A DNA stretch of 64,000 nt from an uncultured bacterium. GTDB taxonomy: Bacteria > Verrucomicrobiota > Kiritimatiellia > CAIVKH01. The notes under the pieces were generated by a model. It saw nothing but the letters and a program-made list of their open reading frames with translations. It was not told the DNA's origin and made no database searches. Below are positions 1 to 7,779 of this stretch, in pieces (within the stretch, counting starts at the first letter, position 1; each line of letters starts with the position of its first letter). Location of the stretch: NCBI GenBank assembly GCA_903906425.1, contig CAIVKH010000160.1, forward strand, positions 1 through 64,000, written 5' to 3'. Position numbers and translations under genes: made by a program.

Positions 1-333
1 CGGCTCGCTTCGTGGTCCTTGTTTGGCGTTCCCTGGTCAATGCTTGGCGCTCCATGCCCGATGCTTCCCGTATCGCGGTCACTGCTTGGAATTCCGTGGT
101 CGATGTTTGCCGTTCCATGCCAGATGTTTTCCGTATCGCGGTCACTGCTTGGAATTCCGTGGTCAATGTTTGGCGTTCCGTGCCCGATGTTTTCCGTATC
201 GCGGTCACTGCTTGGAATTCCGAGCCCAATGTTTGGCGTTCCGCGCCCGATGTTTGGCGTTCCGTGGTCAATGTTTTGCGTTTCGTGCCCGATGTTTGGC
301 GTTACGCGCCTTCCGCTTGGAATGTAGCGCTCG
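1..333. repeat. 21-bp tandem repeat array (15 full units, continues off left edge)
   Basis: From 19 to 333 the sequence divides into fifteen consecutive units of exactly 21 bp, such as ATGTTTGGCGTTCCGTGGTC plus A; a further partial unit reaches the window edge. Three unit types (starting ATGTTTTCC, CTGCTTGGAATTCC and ATGTTTGGC) recur in the same order as a 63-bp higher-order repeat at 61-123, 124-186 and 187-249. Because 21 is a multiple of three, all three plus-strand frames stay open across the array as 7-residue repeats. I see no convincing start site or conserved domain, so I call it a repeat rather than a gene. Confidence 0.9.
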
Positions 334-385
334 ATTTATCAGCAATTTATGCAAATGAAGCCGAAATCGGGCGGACGCACCCAAA

Positions 386-430
386 GTCCCGTAGGGACGA
401 CGGAAAATAGCCGGCGGTTTCAACCGCCGG
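386..430. repeat. two dispersed hairpins
   Basis: GTCCC-GTA-GGGAC at 386-398 is followed by CCGGCGGTTTCAACCGCCGG at 411-430 (9-bp stem, 2-nt loop). The second resembles the in-frame hairpin at 58067-58091, which shares CCGGCGGTT. Confidence 0.7.
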
Positions 431-590
431 ACACAACAGGCCGAAAATCAAAATCCTCTTCCGCGGGGCGTCTGATTCGTCCTGATACCATCCATGATCG
501 TTTTTGATGCCGATGAACGCCAAGTCCGCAAGGGCCACACCGTTCGTTTCGTCGCTTCCAGAAGAGGAATGACTTTGTCCGCCTCTTTGT

Positions 591-660
591 CCGGTGGCTC
601 GCGCCACCGGCTACCATCCATCGGCCCGCCGGGCCTTGTAGCCGGGATCGCCGATCCCGG
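591..660. repeat. two dispersed hairpins
   Basis: CCGGTGGCTCGCGCCACCGG at 591-610 (8-bp stem, 4-nt loop) and CCGGGATCGCCGATCCCGG at 642-660 (9-bp stem, 1-nt loop). The second belongs with the hairpins at 20651-20669 and 48262-48300, all preceded by TGTAGC or TGTGGC. Confidence 0.7.
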
Positions 661-677
661 CAGGCCGACAGCGCTGC

Positions 678-1676
678 CTAAATCTGGAAGTCAATTCCGT
701 CCGGCGCTTCCTGTGCGTCGGCAAGTTTGACGAGCCATGCGCAAGAATCGACGATGTTCATGAGGTTGTACTTCGTGCTGTACAGCCCCGCCTTGATTAG
801 CGCATCCGCAAGTCCCTCGTGATTATACCAGAGGTCGCGGTTCTGCTTGACGAACGAGACGCGCGCCTCGTGCTGCTCCGCGCGTAGGCTTTTCTTCTCA
901 CCGCGGTTCCAGTCGAGAACGTCGATCGCACGCTTGCGTCCAGCATCAGAAAGGACATCGCATGGCTTCTGGCAAAGTGAGGCAGCCTTGTTTCGCAGCG
1001 CGCCACAGAAAGGCTCACGCGTCACCCCGCCCCAGCGTGTGTCGTCAAAATTGAGGCCACCGCCATGCACGCGTGGGATGATGATCGTTCCGGCAGCGAG
1101 ATAATATTTGATCTTTCCAGCCTTCCGAAGGCTTGGAAACGCCCAGACGAGTTTAACTGAAAGCGCGATCTTTGAAACCTGCATTGGCGACGCTGCGAAG
1201 CCCGCCGAAGACAGAAGGGGATTCACAAAGAATTCAGCTCCGTTCTTGAGATGGGCCCATCCGTAACGCAACGCCAGCATCGGAGTCATCGACTCAAGCA
1301 GGCTGATGATGTCATTCGGCAACCTTGTTGCATGGTTGTAGACCTCGTCGAGAGCGAATGGCAGGCTTACTAGATTGGAGAAATCTCGACGATCATGCTT
1401 CACGTGCATTATTGGGAAAATGATTTCGTCCTCAAAAAGAAAGAGGTTTCGAAAGTTTGATTCCCACCGACGGTCATCCGCCACAATTTCGGCGGCCATC
1501 TTTTTGTTATCGGCTGACAGCACGACTTTGAATCCCGCATACCGGATGCCAGTCGCCAAGACCCCGCTCGAATCGCTTGGTTCAATGAAAGGTCCTGAGA
1601 CTATCGTATCCGCGAGGTCGGACTTCTTGCGCGCCCATTCTCGCTGGAGTTCTTTGATTCTCTCTTCGGGAGTCAT
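678..1676 (-). CDS. unknown protein downstream of a DNA methyltransferase
   Basis: A 332-residue protein that I cannot assign to a family. It starts MTPEERIKELQREW with a short helical N-terminus, has no signal peptide or obvious membrane segment, and no PD-(D/E)xK, HNH or PLD nuclease motif that I can point to. It is the last gene of a minus-strand run: methyltransferase-nuclease fusion, two tail fragments, then this gene, with its ATG six bases after the last fragment's stop. That placement suggests a role tied to the restriction-modification locus, for example a restriction subunit or specificity factor. This is inference from position only. Confidence 0.7.
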   Translation of the reverse strand: MTPEERIKELQREWARKKSDLADTIVSGPFIEPSDSSGVLATGIRYAGFKVVLSADNKKMAAEIVADDRRWESNFRNLFLFEDEIIFPIMHVKHDRRDFSNLVSLPFALDEVYNHATRLPNDIISLLESMTPMLALRYGWAHLKNGAEFFVNPLLSSAGFAASPMQVSKIALSVKLVWAFPSLRKAGKIKYYLAAGTIIIPRVHGGGLNFDDTRWGGVTREPFCGALRNKAASLCQKPCDVLSDAGRKRAIDVLDWNRGEKKSLRAEQHEARVSFVKQNRDLWYNHEGLADALIKAGLYSTKYNLMNIVDSCAWLVKLADAQEAPDGIDFQI

Positions 1677-1682
1677 GTCTAA

Positions 1683-1772
1683 TCACTCCAGCTTGTGTGC
1701 GATTTGGTCGTCGAAGATTTCTTTCACGGTCAGCGGGATGATGACGGCGTGGTCGGCTTTGAAGGCACACTT
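1683..1772 (-). pseudogene. orphan C-terminal tail of the methyltransferase-nuclease (fragment 2)
   Basis: The minus strand reads a short open stretch containing the motif VIIPLTVKEI and a stop at 1683-1685. It matches the extreme C-terminus of the neighbouring methyltransferase fusion (LIIPLTVKTI). The 5' side runs straight into a palindrome pair at 1771-1817. It has no start codon of its own in a sensible place, so it looks like the remnant of a duplicated gene. Confidence 0.6.
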
Positions 1773-1817
1773 CCAATGGTTGGAAATCCGGCTCATGTCA
1801 TTTTCCAATCATTGGAA
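1771..1817. repeat. 32-bp palindrome pair, cluster 1
   Basis: Cores CCAATGGTTGG (1773-1783) and CCAATCATTGG (1805-1815), 32 bp apart. The spacer is nearly identical to that of cluster 2 at 3583-3629, which indicates the two clusters arose by segmental duplication. Confidence 0.9.
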
Positions 1818-1829
1818 GTTTTCGCTTCT

Positions 1830-1846
1830 GCGGGCAGGATGCCCGC
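1830..1846. repeat. short hairpin
   Basis: GCGGGCA-GGA-TGCCCGC, 7-bp stem and 3-nt loop, between cluster 1 and the first tail fragment. Confidence 0.6.
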
Positions 1847-1855
1847 GTCACTTTT

Positions 1856-2020
1856 TCATTCCGGTTTCCGAATCGCAATTTCTTCATCAAGGATTTCCTG
1901 AACGGTGAGCGGTTTGATCGTGCGGCCCGTCTGCCGCTGGAAACGGTCGATCTCGAAAAGCGCGTCGGCGGTGAAGTCGAAGGCGACGAAGTAGCCGAGC
2001 TTACGGTCTCTGCTTCTCAT
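1856..2020 (-). pseudogene. orphan C-terminal tail of the methyltransferase-nuclease (fragment 1)
   Basis: A 54-codon frame whose ATG overlaps the methyltransferase stop by four bases (ATGA). It encodes a second version of that protein's C-terminus: FDFTADALFEIDRF and IKPLTVQEIL here, against FDYTADALREIDRF and IIPLTVKTII in the fusion. It could be translated by coupling and act as a small separate protein. A decayed tandem duplicate is the simpler reading. The sequence is too diverged to be a recent copy. Confidence 0.6.
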
Positions 2021-3537
2021 CTTGCGCACATTTCAGCCTTTTTGGTCCAATAGGCCGCCGCGATCATTCCGACTTCCTGATTGATGATGGTTTTGACAGT
2101 CAGCGGTATGATGAGCCTGTTTTCTTCGCGGAAGAACCTGTCGATTTCACGAAGCGCATCGGCCGTGTAATCGAAACAGACAAAGATGCCCTTGTCGCAT
2201 TTCGCGCGGCGCATCGCGGTTTCGAATGCGTCGATGTCGGGTCTGCCGGCCTTGTCTTTTTGCTTCACCTGAAGCGGAAGGAATGCCTCTTGCAAATCCA
2301 GTTCATCGGCTTCCGGTCGCTTCACGTTATCGAGTGCGGAAACAGGGAAGATGCGCCCGTCAATTCCTTTGTCCCCGACCTGCGATCTGTTTCGGATTCC
2401 GCCAAGGGCAAGTACGGCCCAGTTCTCGAATTCAAAAGGCGGATATTTGCGGAGTTCTTCCTCCGTCTTGGGCAGGTCTTGAACAACAAAGCCCCGCCCC
2501 GTTTTCACGAGTTCCACGTCATCGCGTATTCCACAGACATCGCGCAATCGTTTCGCCATGACGCGGCAGGCTGTCGGGGAAATATCAATTCCGATCCACT
2601 GGCGTTTCAATTTCTGCGCCGCGACGAGCGCCGTGCCGCAGCCGCAGAACGCATCAAGCACGATGTCGTCCGGGTTGCTGCTGCACTTGATGATTCTTTC
2701 CAGCAACGCCAGCGGTTTCTGCGTTGGATAGCCAAGCCGTTCTTCGCTTCCTGAAATGACGGGCTTGATGTCGTCCCAAAAAGTCTGGACAGGCACGCCG
2801 GGCATTTCGTCGATGTAATGTTTCAGCATCGGCATTCCTGTGGTGCGGTAATAAAGGAGGCCCGCCTCCTCCATCTTCTTCATCTTTTCTTTCGAGTACG
2901 CCCAATATCGCCCTTTATATGGAGTGACTTTTTTTCCGTCCGGCGTCGTCCATTCATACGAAACATCACCACCGGGTTTGTTTGCCGTCATGTCGGAGAC
3001 ACGGAATTTGCGGCCCGTCTCATCCTTGTATCGGTAGTTCTGTTCGAGATAATCCGGGTCGTATGGCGTGAACTCTTTGTTCCACGTCCATGAATTTCCG
3101 CCGCCGGTGTAGAAAAAAACCGTGTCGTGATTCGCGCCGTATCTTTTCGAGTCGCTGTGGGCGCTGCTTCGCTTCCAGACGATTTCATTCTGGAAATTGT
3201 TCTCGCCGAAAATCTGGTCGAGCATGACCTTGACGTAATGCGAGGCGTGCCAGTCGCAGTGATAATAAAACGAACCGGTCTTTTTCAACACACGCGAGAG
3301 CAGAACACAACGCGGACGCATGTAGTCGATGTAGGCCCGCGTGCTTTCGTGGCGGTCTTCGAAGGCGCGCTTTTCTTTCGTCTCGCCCCAGAAAACTTCG
3401 TAGTTGCGGTTCGAATTGAACGGCGGGTCGATGTAAATCAGGTCAACGCACGCGTCGGGCAGTTTCTTGAGCTGTTCGAGATTGTCGCCGCAATAAATGA
3501 CGCGGGTGTCGAGAAGCGATGAGGATTTGTTTGCCAT
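2017..3537 (-). CDS. DNA methyltransferase fused to a PD-(D/E)xK-like nuclease domain
   Basis: A 506-residue protein. The N-terminal half is an amino-methyltransferase of the N4-cytosine/N6-adenine group: catalytic DPPF in LIYIDPPFNSNRNY comes before the SAM-binding motif (DAFCGCGTAL), the beta-class order. The C-terminal third (from FENWAVLALGG) contains GDKGIDGRIF and LPLQVKQKDK, a D...QxK arrangement typical of Mrr-like restriction endonuclease folds. It presumably modifies a specific DNA site and may also cut, as single-chain restriction-modification proteins do. An ATG seven codons upstream (3558) is possible; MANKSSS looks the better start. It overlaps the next frame by four bases. Confidence 0.85.
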   Translation of the reverse strand: MANKSSSLLDTRVIYCGDNLEQLKKLPDACVDLIYIDPPFNSNRNYEVFWGETKEKRAFEDRHESTRAYIDYMRPRCVLLSRVLKKTGSFYYHCDWHASHYVKVMLDQIFGENNFQNEIVWKRSSAHSDSKRYGANHDTVFFYTGGGNSWTWNKEFTPYDPDYLEQNYRYKDETGRKFRVSDMTANKPGGDVSYEWTTPDGKKVTPYKGRYWAYSKEKMKKMEEAGLLYYRTTGMPMLKHYIDEMPGVPVQTFWDDIKPVISGSEERLGYPTQKPLALLERIIKCSSNPDDIVLDAFCGCGTALVAAQKLKRQWIGIDISPTACRVMAKRLRDVCGIRDDVELVKTGRGFVVQDLPKTEEELRKYPPFEFENWAVLALGGIRNRSQVGDKGIDGRIFPVSALDNVKRPEADELDLQEAFLPLQVKQKDKAGRPDIDAFETAMRRAKCDKGIFVCFDYTADALREIDRFFREENRLIIPLTVKTIINQEVGMIAAAYWTKKAEMCAR

Positions 3538-3582
3538 GGCCGCGGAGAATAGCAGCATTCACGCTGCTCGCAATCTTCACAT

Positions 3583-3629
3583 TTCCAATGATTGGAAATC
3601 CGATTCATGTCATTTTCCAATCATTGGAA
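3583..3629. repeat. 32-bp palindrome pair, cluster 2
   Basis: Cores CCAATGATTGG (3585-3595) and CCAATCATTGG (3617-3627), about 50 bp upstream of the methyltransferase start. The spacer matches cluster 1. Confidence 0.95.
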
Positions 3630-3736
3630 ATCACCGGCCAAAACCTTTTCCGATGACCGCGTCCGCCATTTTGCCTCGATGGTGTCGGCGGACAGGTCGG
3701 CACCGCTTTCGTGTCTGGCGTACACCGGGTTGCTTT

Positions 3737-3949
3737 TCACACCAGCTTCCGAAATTCGTCGGGTGTCAGACCGGCATCGCAGGCGATGGCACCCATGGTG
3801 TAGGGATCAATCGGATTCGCGCGCGGAATGATGAGCCGCGTTTCGCCGTTGGACATGACGATGTGGCCGCCTTGCCGGATGATGCGATAGCCGAGCTTTT
3901 CAAACGCGCGGATGGCGTCCTGATGCCGGATGCCGGGAAGTTTGGGCAT
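3737..3949 (-). CDS. hicA: HicA family toxin (mRNA interferase)
   Basis: A 70-residue protein of typical HicA length with a dsRBD-like fold. The signature GYRIIRQGGHIVMSN holds the catalytic histidine at about residue 29. HicA toxins bind and cleave mRNA and are held inactive by HicB. The start follows the hicB stop after a single base, so the pair is cotranscribed with antitoxin first. The C-terminus (TPDEFRKLV) is the usual end of the family, and nothing looks truncated. Confidence 0.9.
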   Translation of the reverse strand: MPKLPGIRHQDAIRAFEKLGYRIIRQGGHIVMSNGETRLIIPRANPIDPYTMGAIACDAGLTPDEFRKLV

Positions 3950-3950
3950 G

Positions 3951-4151
3951 TCAAACCATGACTTCGGCTTCGCTGACCTTGAAAAGTTTCTTCTCGTCGG
4001 CTTCGGCCGCGAGCCATTCCTGAATGGCCTCGCGAATGTTTTTCAGGGCTTCTTCGCGCGTGCGTCCCTGCGAATGGCAGCCTTTGAGCGCGGGACAACT
4101 GACGGAAACACCGCCTTCATGTTCAATCAAGGTGACGCGATAGTTGCTCAT
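3951..4151 (-). CDS. hicB: HicB family antitoxin
   Basis: A 66-residue protein with the HicB partial RNase H-like domain: YRVTLIEHEGGVSVSCPALKGCHSQG, then a helix rich in EEALKNIREAI. It lacks the extra C-terminal DNA-binding domain of longer HicB proteins, so autoregulation may need another factor. It lies directly upstream of hicA and presumably neutralises it. Position next to a restriction-modification locus is common for such pairs. Confidence 0.9.
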   Translation of the reverse strand: MSNYRVTLIEHEGGVSVSCPALKGCHSQGRTREEALKNIREAIQEWLAAEADEKKLFKVSEAEVMV

Positions 4152-4284
4152 GGCCGGACTTTACATTTCGGGATGTTTGAAATCAAGCGAGGCCCCGGAT
4201 GGCGAAGGCGGGCGTTCCAAAGGCTTGCCAGTTTGGGCCGGTTGTCCTAACAAATCGCGCTTCAAGCGAACAGCAGGAGACACC

Positions 4285-4917
4285 ATGACTGACAAGCCAT
4301 CCGAGGCCGTGAAGCGCGAAAAAGCCGACGAAATCGACGCCGCGCTCCGCAACGAATACGCACCAACCAACCCGACCGGCCCCACCGCCGACACCTATCG
4401 CATCGCCAACTACACCGCCGGCCTGGTCGGCGCATCGCAAGAATGCAAGATTCTCAAGCCCCACTGGGACTCCGGCTTGAAATGGCCTGATCCCAACAAC
4501 CGCCAACCCGGCGATTGGCGCTGGGACGGTGGCGTCTCCGGCGGCATCCCATGGGACGGCACCTTCCACCGCGACTTATCCCGCTACGCCACCAGCGGCG
4601 ACTTGTTCTGGAGTTCGTATCTCAAACCCGGCACCGGGCCCGGCATGAAGAACGGATACTGGATCAATTTCGGCTCCGGCTGGTCGCACCTGCACAACGA
4701 TAACCCCGCCGAAATCCTCACCGGCGCATCCCAGAAACTTTTCTTCGACACCGCCGCGGGCGACTGGAAGCTGATCATCGAAGCGACCATGTTCGTCACG
4801 CACGCCGTCGTCGAAGTCTGGACCGGCACCAAACAAGGCGGCAACGACCCGACGGGAACTTACTCACGAGTTAGCGGGCTCGACCCCGTCGCGGCGCTGA
4901 CGATTGAAGCTCAATAA
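4285..4917 (+). CDS. hypothetical protein, Trp/Gly-rich
   Basis: A 210-residue protein of unknown family. The ATG at 4285 is preceded by AGGAGA at good spacing, so I chose it over the in-frame ATG further upstream. The charged N-terminus (MTDKPSEAVKREKADEIDAA) has no signal peptide. The rest is rich in W, G, N and D and looks like an extracellular-style or beta-rich fold (GDWRWDGGVSGGIPWDG, NFGSGWSHLHNDNP). It is transcribed divergently from hicBA. I recognise no catalytic motif. Confidence 0.7.
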   Translation: MTDKPSEAVKREKADEIDAALRNEYAPTNPTGPTADTYRIANYTAGLVGASQECKILKPHWDSGLKWPDPNNRQPGDWRWDGGVSGGIPWDGTFHRDLSRYATSGDLFWSSYLKPGTGPGMKNGYWINFGSGWSHLHNDNPAEILTGASQKLFFDTAAGDWKLIIEATMFVTHAVVEVWTGTKQGGNDPTGTYSRVSGLDPVAALTIEAQ

Positions 4918-4923
4918 TTTTAA

Positions 4924-4979
4924 GTGATGGCGTCCCCGCCATCACAAGAAAAAGAAAGTGACGGCGGGGACGCCGTCAC
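4924..4979. repeat. paired hairpins in opposite orientation
   Basis: Two hairpins share the same stem family: stem GTGATGGCG/CGCCATCAC with loop TCCC at 4924-4945, and stem GTGACGGCG/CGCCGTCAC with loop GGGA at 4958-4979. The loops are complementary, so the second is an inverted copy of the first. They lie seven bases after the stop at 4917 and could act as a bidirectional terminator, though no T-tract follows. Confidence 0.7.
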
Positions 4980-5171
4980 TCCATGCCGGGTTCCGCCTCT
5001 CGGCATCGAGCCCGTCGCAACGCCGAGCATCGAAGCGCAGCAGCCATCTGTCTCCGCGCCGCGCGGCGCTTGCTTCATGAAGGGCGTTCCAATACCGTTC
5101 GAAGCGTTTCGAATGAGTGTGAGGATGCGGCGCGGCCTGACCATTCAGGCGCGGACATGACGGCGGTGCGA

Positions 5172-6458
5172 ATGAAAAATAAATCAATTCTTTTGCCAAT
5201 GATTGGAAGTCTTGCTCTCGTGCTTTTCCAATCATTGGAAGTTTGCGGGGCGGATGCGGGCGACCGGCTGCGCGTGCCGGGGTTTACGGCCTACATCTCG
5301 CCCGATCCGAACGGGGCGCGCGTTTCGCGTGAGGGCGTTTCGCGGTGGATTGATCCGGCGCAAAAAATTATCTGGGGCGGCGAAGTCAAGAATGCGGGCT
5401 GGCTTCAGGTCGGGATCGTTTTGCGGCTGCCGGCGGGCGATATGACGAAGCTGCGGTTGACCGTTGGCAAACAGTCGAACGTCGCGACGGCGGCGGGCAG
5501 CGGTTCGCAGACGGTGCTGATGAATTTCGGTCGGTTCGATTTTTCGGAGGCGGGGCCGTGCGTTTTCGCGCTGGAATCGCTGAACGCAAAAGGGAAATCG
5601 GCGGGCGACATCGAGTCGCTGCTGCTCGTCGGGCCGGCGGCGAAGGACGCGCATTTCAATTTGAAGGAGCGGCGCAATACGGCATCGGTGCATCTGAGCT
5701 ATCCGGAGCCGAAGGGCGAAAAGATCGCGGCGTTTTATTGCGAGGCGACGGGCATCGAGGAGCCGGTGGCGACGTATTACGAGGTGTGCGGGTGGAGCCG
5801 CGGCTATTTCGGGATGCAGGTGAACAGCCCGACGGAGCGGCGGATTATTTTCAGCGTGTGGGACTCCGGCGGCGAACACGACGACCGCAGCAAGGTCGCG
5901 AGCGAAAATCGCACGACGCTGGTCGCAAAAGGCGAAGGAGTCTCCGCGGGCGATTTCGGCCACGAGGGAACGGGCGGACACAGTCATCTGGTGTATCCGT
6001 GGAAGACCGGCGAGAAGCAGCGGTTCATCGTCGAGATCAAGCAGGCGGAAAACAAACATACGATTTATTCGGGCTGGTGGTTTCATCCCGAAAAGAAGCA
6101 GTGGATGCTGATCGCAACATGGAACGCGCCGAAGGATGGGCACTGGCTCGACGGCCTCTACAGCTTCAGCGAAAATTTCGGCGGGTCGAACGGAAATTTG
6201 CGGCGCAAGGCACTGTTCGGAAATCAATGGGTCCGCACGGCGGAAGGAAAATGGATCGAAATCACGACGGCGCATTTCAGCCACGACGAGACCGGCGGCG
6301 AGGACCGGCATGACCGTTTCATGGGCGTCGAGAACGGCGAGTTCTTTCTGTCGAGCGGCGGCTTCGTGCCGGGCTTCACGAAATACGGAACGCCGTTCAC
6401 GCGGCCCGCGACCGGCCACCCGCCCGCGGATTTGAATCTGCCGCCGCTGCCGCAATGA
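5172..6458 (+). CDS. exported DUF3472-type protein with a repeat-encoded signal peptide
   Basis: A 428-residue protein. Residues 1 to about 27 form a signal peptide (MKNKSILLPMIGSLALVLF, then cleavage near CGA). The mature part matches the DUF3472 pattern: an N-terminal beta-sandwich, then YEVCGWSRGYFGMQVNSP, VWDSGGEHDD and YSGWWFHPE. Function of this family is not established; it is common in PVC and Bacteroidota genomes near sugar-handling genes. A palindrome pair (5194-5240) lies inside the signal-peptide coding sequence and supplies its hydrophobic core in frame. An ATG at 5158 is an alternative start. It is followed after 34 bases by an M16 peptidase gene. Confidence 0.8.
   Translation: MKNKSILLPMIGSLALVLFQSLEVCGADAGDRLRVPGFTAYISPDPNGARVSREGVSRWIDPAQKIIWGGEVKNAGWLQVGIVLRLPAGDMTKLRLTVGKQSNVATAAGSGSQTVLMNFGRFDFSEAGPCVFALESLNAKGKSAGDIESLLLVGPAAKDAHFNLKERRNTASVHLSYPEPKGEKIAAFYCEATGIEEPVATYYEVCGWSRGYFGMQVNSPTERRIIFSVWDSGGEHDDRSKVASENRTTLVAKGEGVSAGDFGHEGTGGHSHLVYPWKTGEKQRFIVEIKQAENKHTIYSGWWFHPEKKQWMLIATWNAPKDGHWLDGLYSFSENFGGSNGNLRRKALFGNQWVRTAEGKWIEITTAHFSHDETGGEDRHDRFMGVENGEFFLSSGGFVPGFTKYGTPFTRPATGHPPADLNLPPLPQ
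5194..5240. repeat. 32-bp palindrome pair, cluster 3 (inside a signal peptide)
   Basis: Cores CCAATGATTGG (5196-5206) and CCAATCATTGG (5228-5238), 32 bp apart. This is the one clear case of the family lying wholly within a coding sequence; the two copies are read as LPMIGS and FQSLEV. Confidence 0.95.
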
Positions 6459-6492
6459 TGCGAAGGATTCCCGCGCGGAGAAAAACGGAACC

Positions 6493-7779
6493 ATGAAATT
6501 GAATCTTCACACAAGCACGCTGCCCAACGGCATCCGCGTCACGACGGCGACGATGCCCCACGTCGCGGCGGTGACGATAGGAATGTGGATCAAGGTTGGC
6601 GGGCGGAATGAAACGGCGCGGCTCAACGGCATGAGCCACTTCATCGAGCACATGCTGTTCAAAGGTACGCGGACGCGAAATGCGAAACAGCTTTCGCAGG
6701 CGATCGAGGGACGCGGCGGCTATCTCGACGCCTACACGCAGGAGGAACTGACGTGTTTTTATGCGCGCGCGACCGCGGAGCACGCCGACGAGGTTTTCGC
6801 GGTGCTGGCCGACATGATGCTGAATCCGAAATTTGCGCCCGCCGACATCGGTCGCGAACGCGAGGTCATCGTCGAGGAAATCGCGATGTACCGCGACCAG
6901 CCGGCGCAGCAGGTCGACGAGCACCTGATGGCCGCGCTCTGGCCGGGCCATCCGCTCGGACGCCCGATCACCGGCACCGAGAAAACGCTCGCCGGCATGA
7001 CGCGTGCAGAAATCCTGAATTTCAAATCGGCCCATTACATTTCGGAGAACATCGTTATCGGGCTCGCTGGTGACATCAAACATCCGACAGCGGTTTCGCT
7101 GGCGAAGAAATGGTTTGGCGGACTGACGCGCCGTGCGCCGCCGGCGCACGAGAAACTCGCCGCCGGCGCGCCGCAAGAAAACTTCGCACTCGAAAAGCGC
7201 CGCATTGATCAGACGCATCTGGCGCTGGGCTTCCGTACGTTCGGCAGGTATGACGAACGGAAATATGCGATGAAGCTGATGAGCGTCCTGCTCGGCGAAA
7301 ATATGAGCTCCCGGCTTTTTCAGATCGTCCGAGAAGACAACGGACTGGCCTACGCGATCAGCAGCGGAATGCAGCTTTTCGACGAAACGGGTTTGTTTTC
7401 GGTTGATGCCGGCCTCGACGCCGACCGGACGCCCGCCGCACTCGATCTGATTTTCCGCGAACTGGGCCGCCTCCGGTCGCGCGCGCCGACAGCGAAAGAA
7501 TTACGGCAGGCGAAGGATTACGCCATCGGCCAGCTACGCCTCGGCCTCGAAAGCTCGACCAACCAGATGACGTGGTGCGCAGAGCAGTTGATTTCCTACG
7601 GCGATATTTTGCAGCCGGAGGAGATCGTCGCGAAACTTGAATCCGTCCGCGCCGGGGAAATCCGCGCTCTCGCCGCCGAAGTTTTCCAGCCGCGGTGTGC
7701 GAGCACGGCGATCATTTCCCCGCTGGCGGCGTCGAAGCTGGAATCGCATTTGTCGCGTTTGCAGCGTCGTCATCTTTGA
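6493..7779 (+). CDS. M16 family zinc metallopeptidase (insulinase/pitrilysin-like)
   Basis: A 428-residue single-unit M16B protease. The inverted zinc motif HFIEH sits at residues 49-53, and the third zinc ligand is a glutamate in EREVIVEEI about 75 residues later. The second half (from about residue 200, GFRTFGRYDERKYAMKLMSVLLG) is the inactive homologous half that closes the chamber. It resembles YmxG/MPP-beta-like peptidases that degrade or process peptides. No signal peptide, so probably cytoplasmic. Its 3' end overlaps the convergent apbE gene by 68 bp. Confidence 0.9.
   Translation: MKLNLHTSTLPNGIRVTTATMPHVAAVTIGMWIKVGGRNETARLNGMSHFIEHMLFKGTRTRNAKQLSQAIEGRGGYLDAYTQEELTCFYARATAEHADEVFAVLADMMLNPKFAPADIGREREVIVEEIAMYRDQPAQQVDEHLMAALWPGHPLGRPITGTEKTLAGMTRAEILNFKSAHYISENIVIGLAGDIKHPTAVSLAKKWFGGLTRRAPPAHEKLAAGAPQENFALEKRRIDQTHLALGFRTFGRYDERKYAMKLMSVLLGENMSSRLFQIVREDNGLAYAISSGMQLFDETGLFSVDAGLDADRTPAALDLIFRELGRLRSRAPTAKELRQAKDYAIGQLRLGLESSTNQMTWCAEQLISYGDILQPEEIVAKLESVRAGEIRALAAEVFQPRCASTAIISPLAASKLESHLSRLQRRHL

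Larger units (their letters stand above)
334..677. other. gene-free stretch holding dispersed hairpins
   Basis: No supportable gene. The stretch lies between the tandem array and the end of the unknown gene at 678-1676 and carries at least four short perfect or near-perfect hairpins, listed separately. Confidence 0.6.

Noticed and set aside
12-410. Protein gene across the 21-bp array
   Set aside because: All three plus frames are open simply because the unit is 21 bp; no ribosome site or domain supports one of them.
678-4151. Prophage or integrative element
   Set aside because: Defence-like genes are present, but I find no integrase, structural phage gene or flanking direct repeat.
4144-4284. 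Upstream start for the hypothetical at 4285
   Set aside because: The region has no family-like sequence, while ATG at 4285 has AGGAGA at good spacing.
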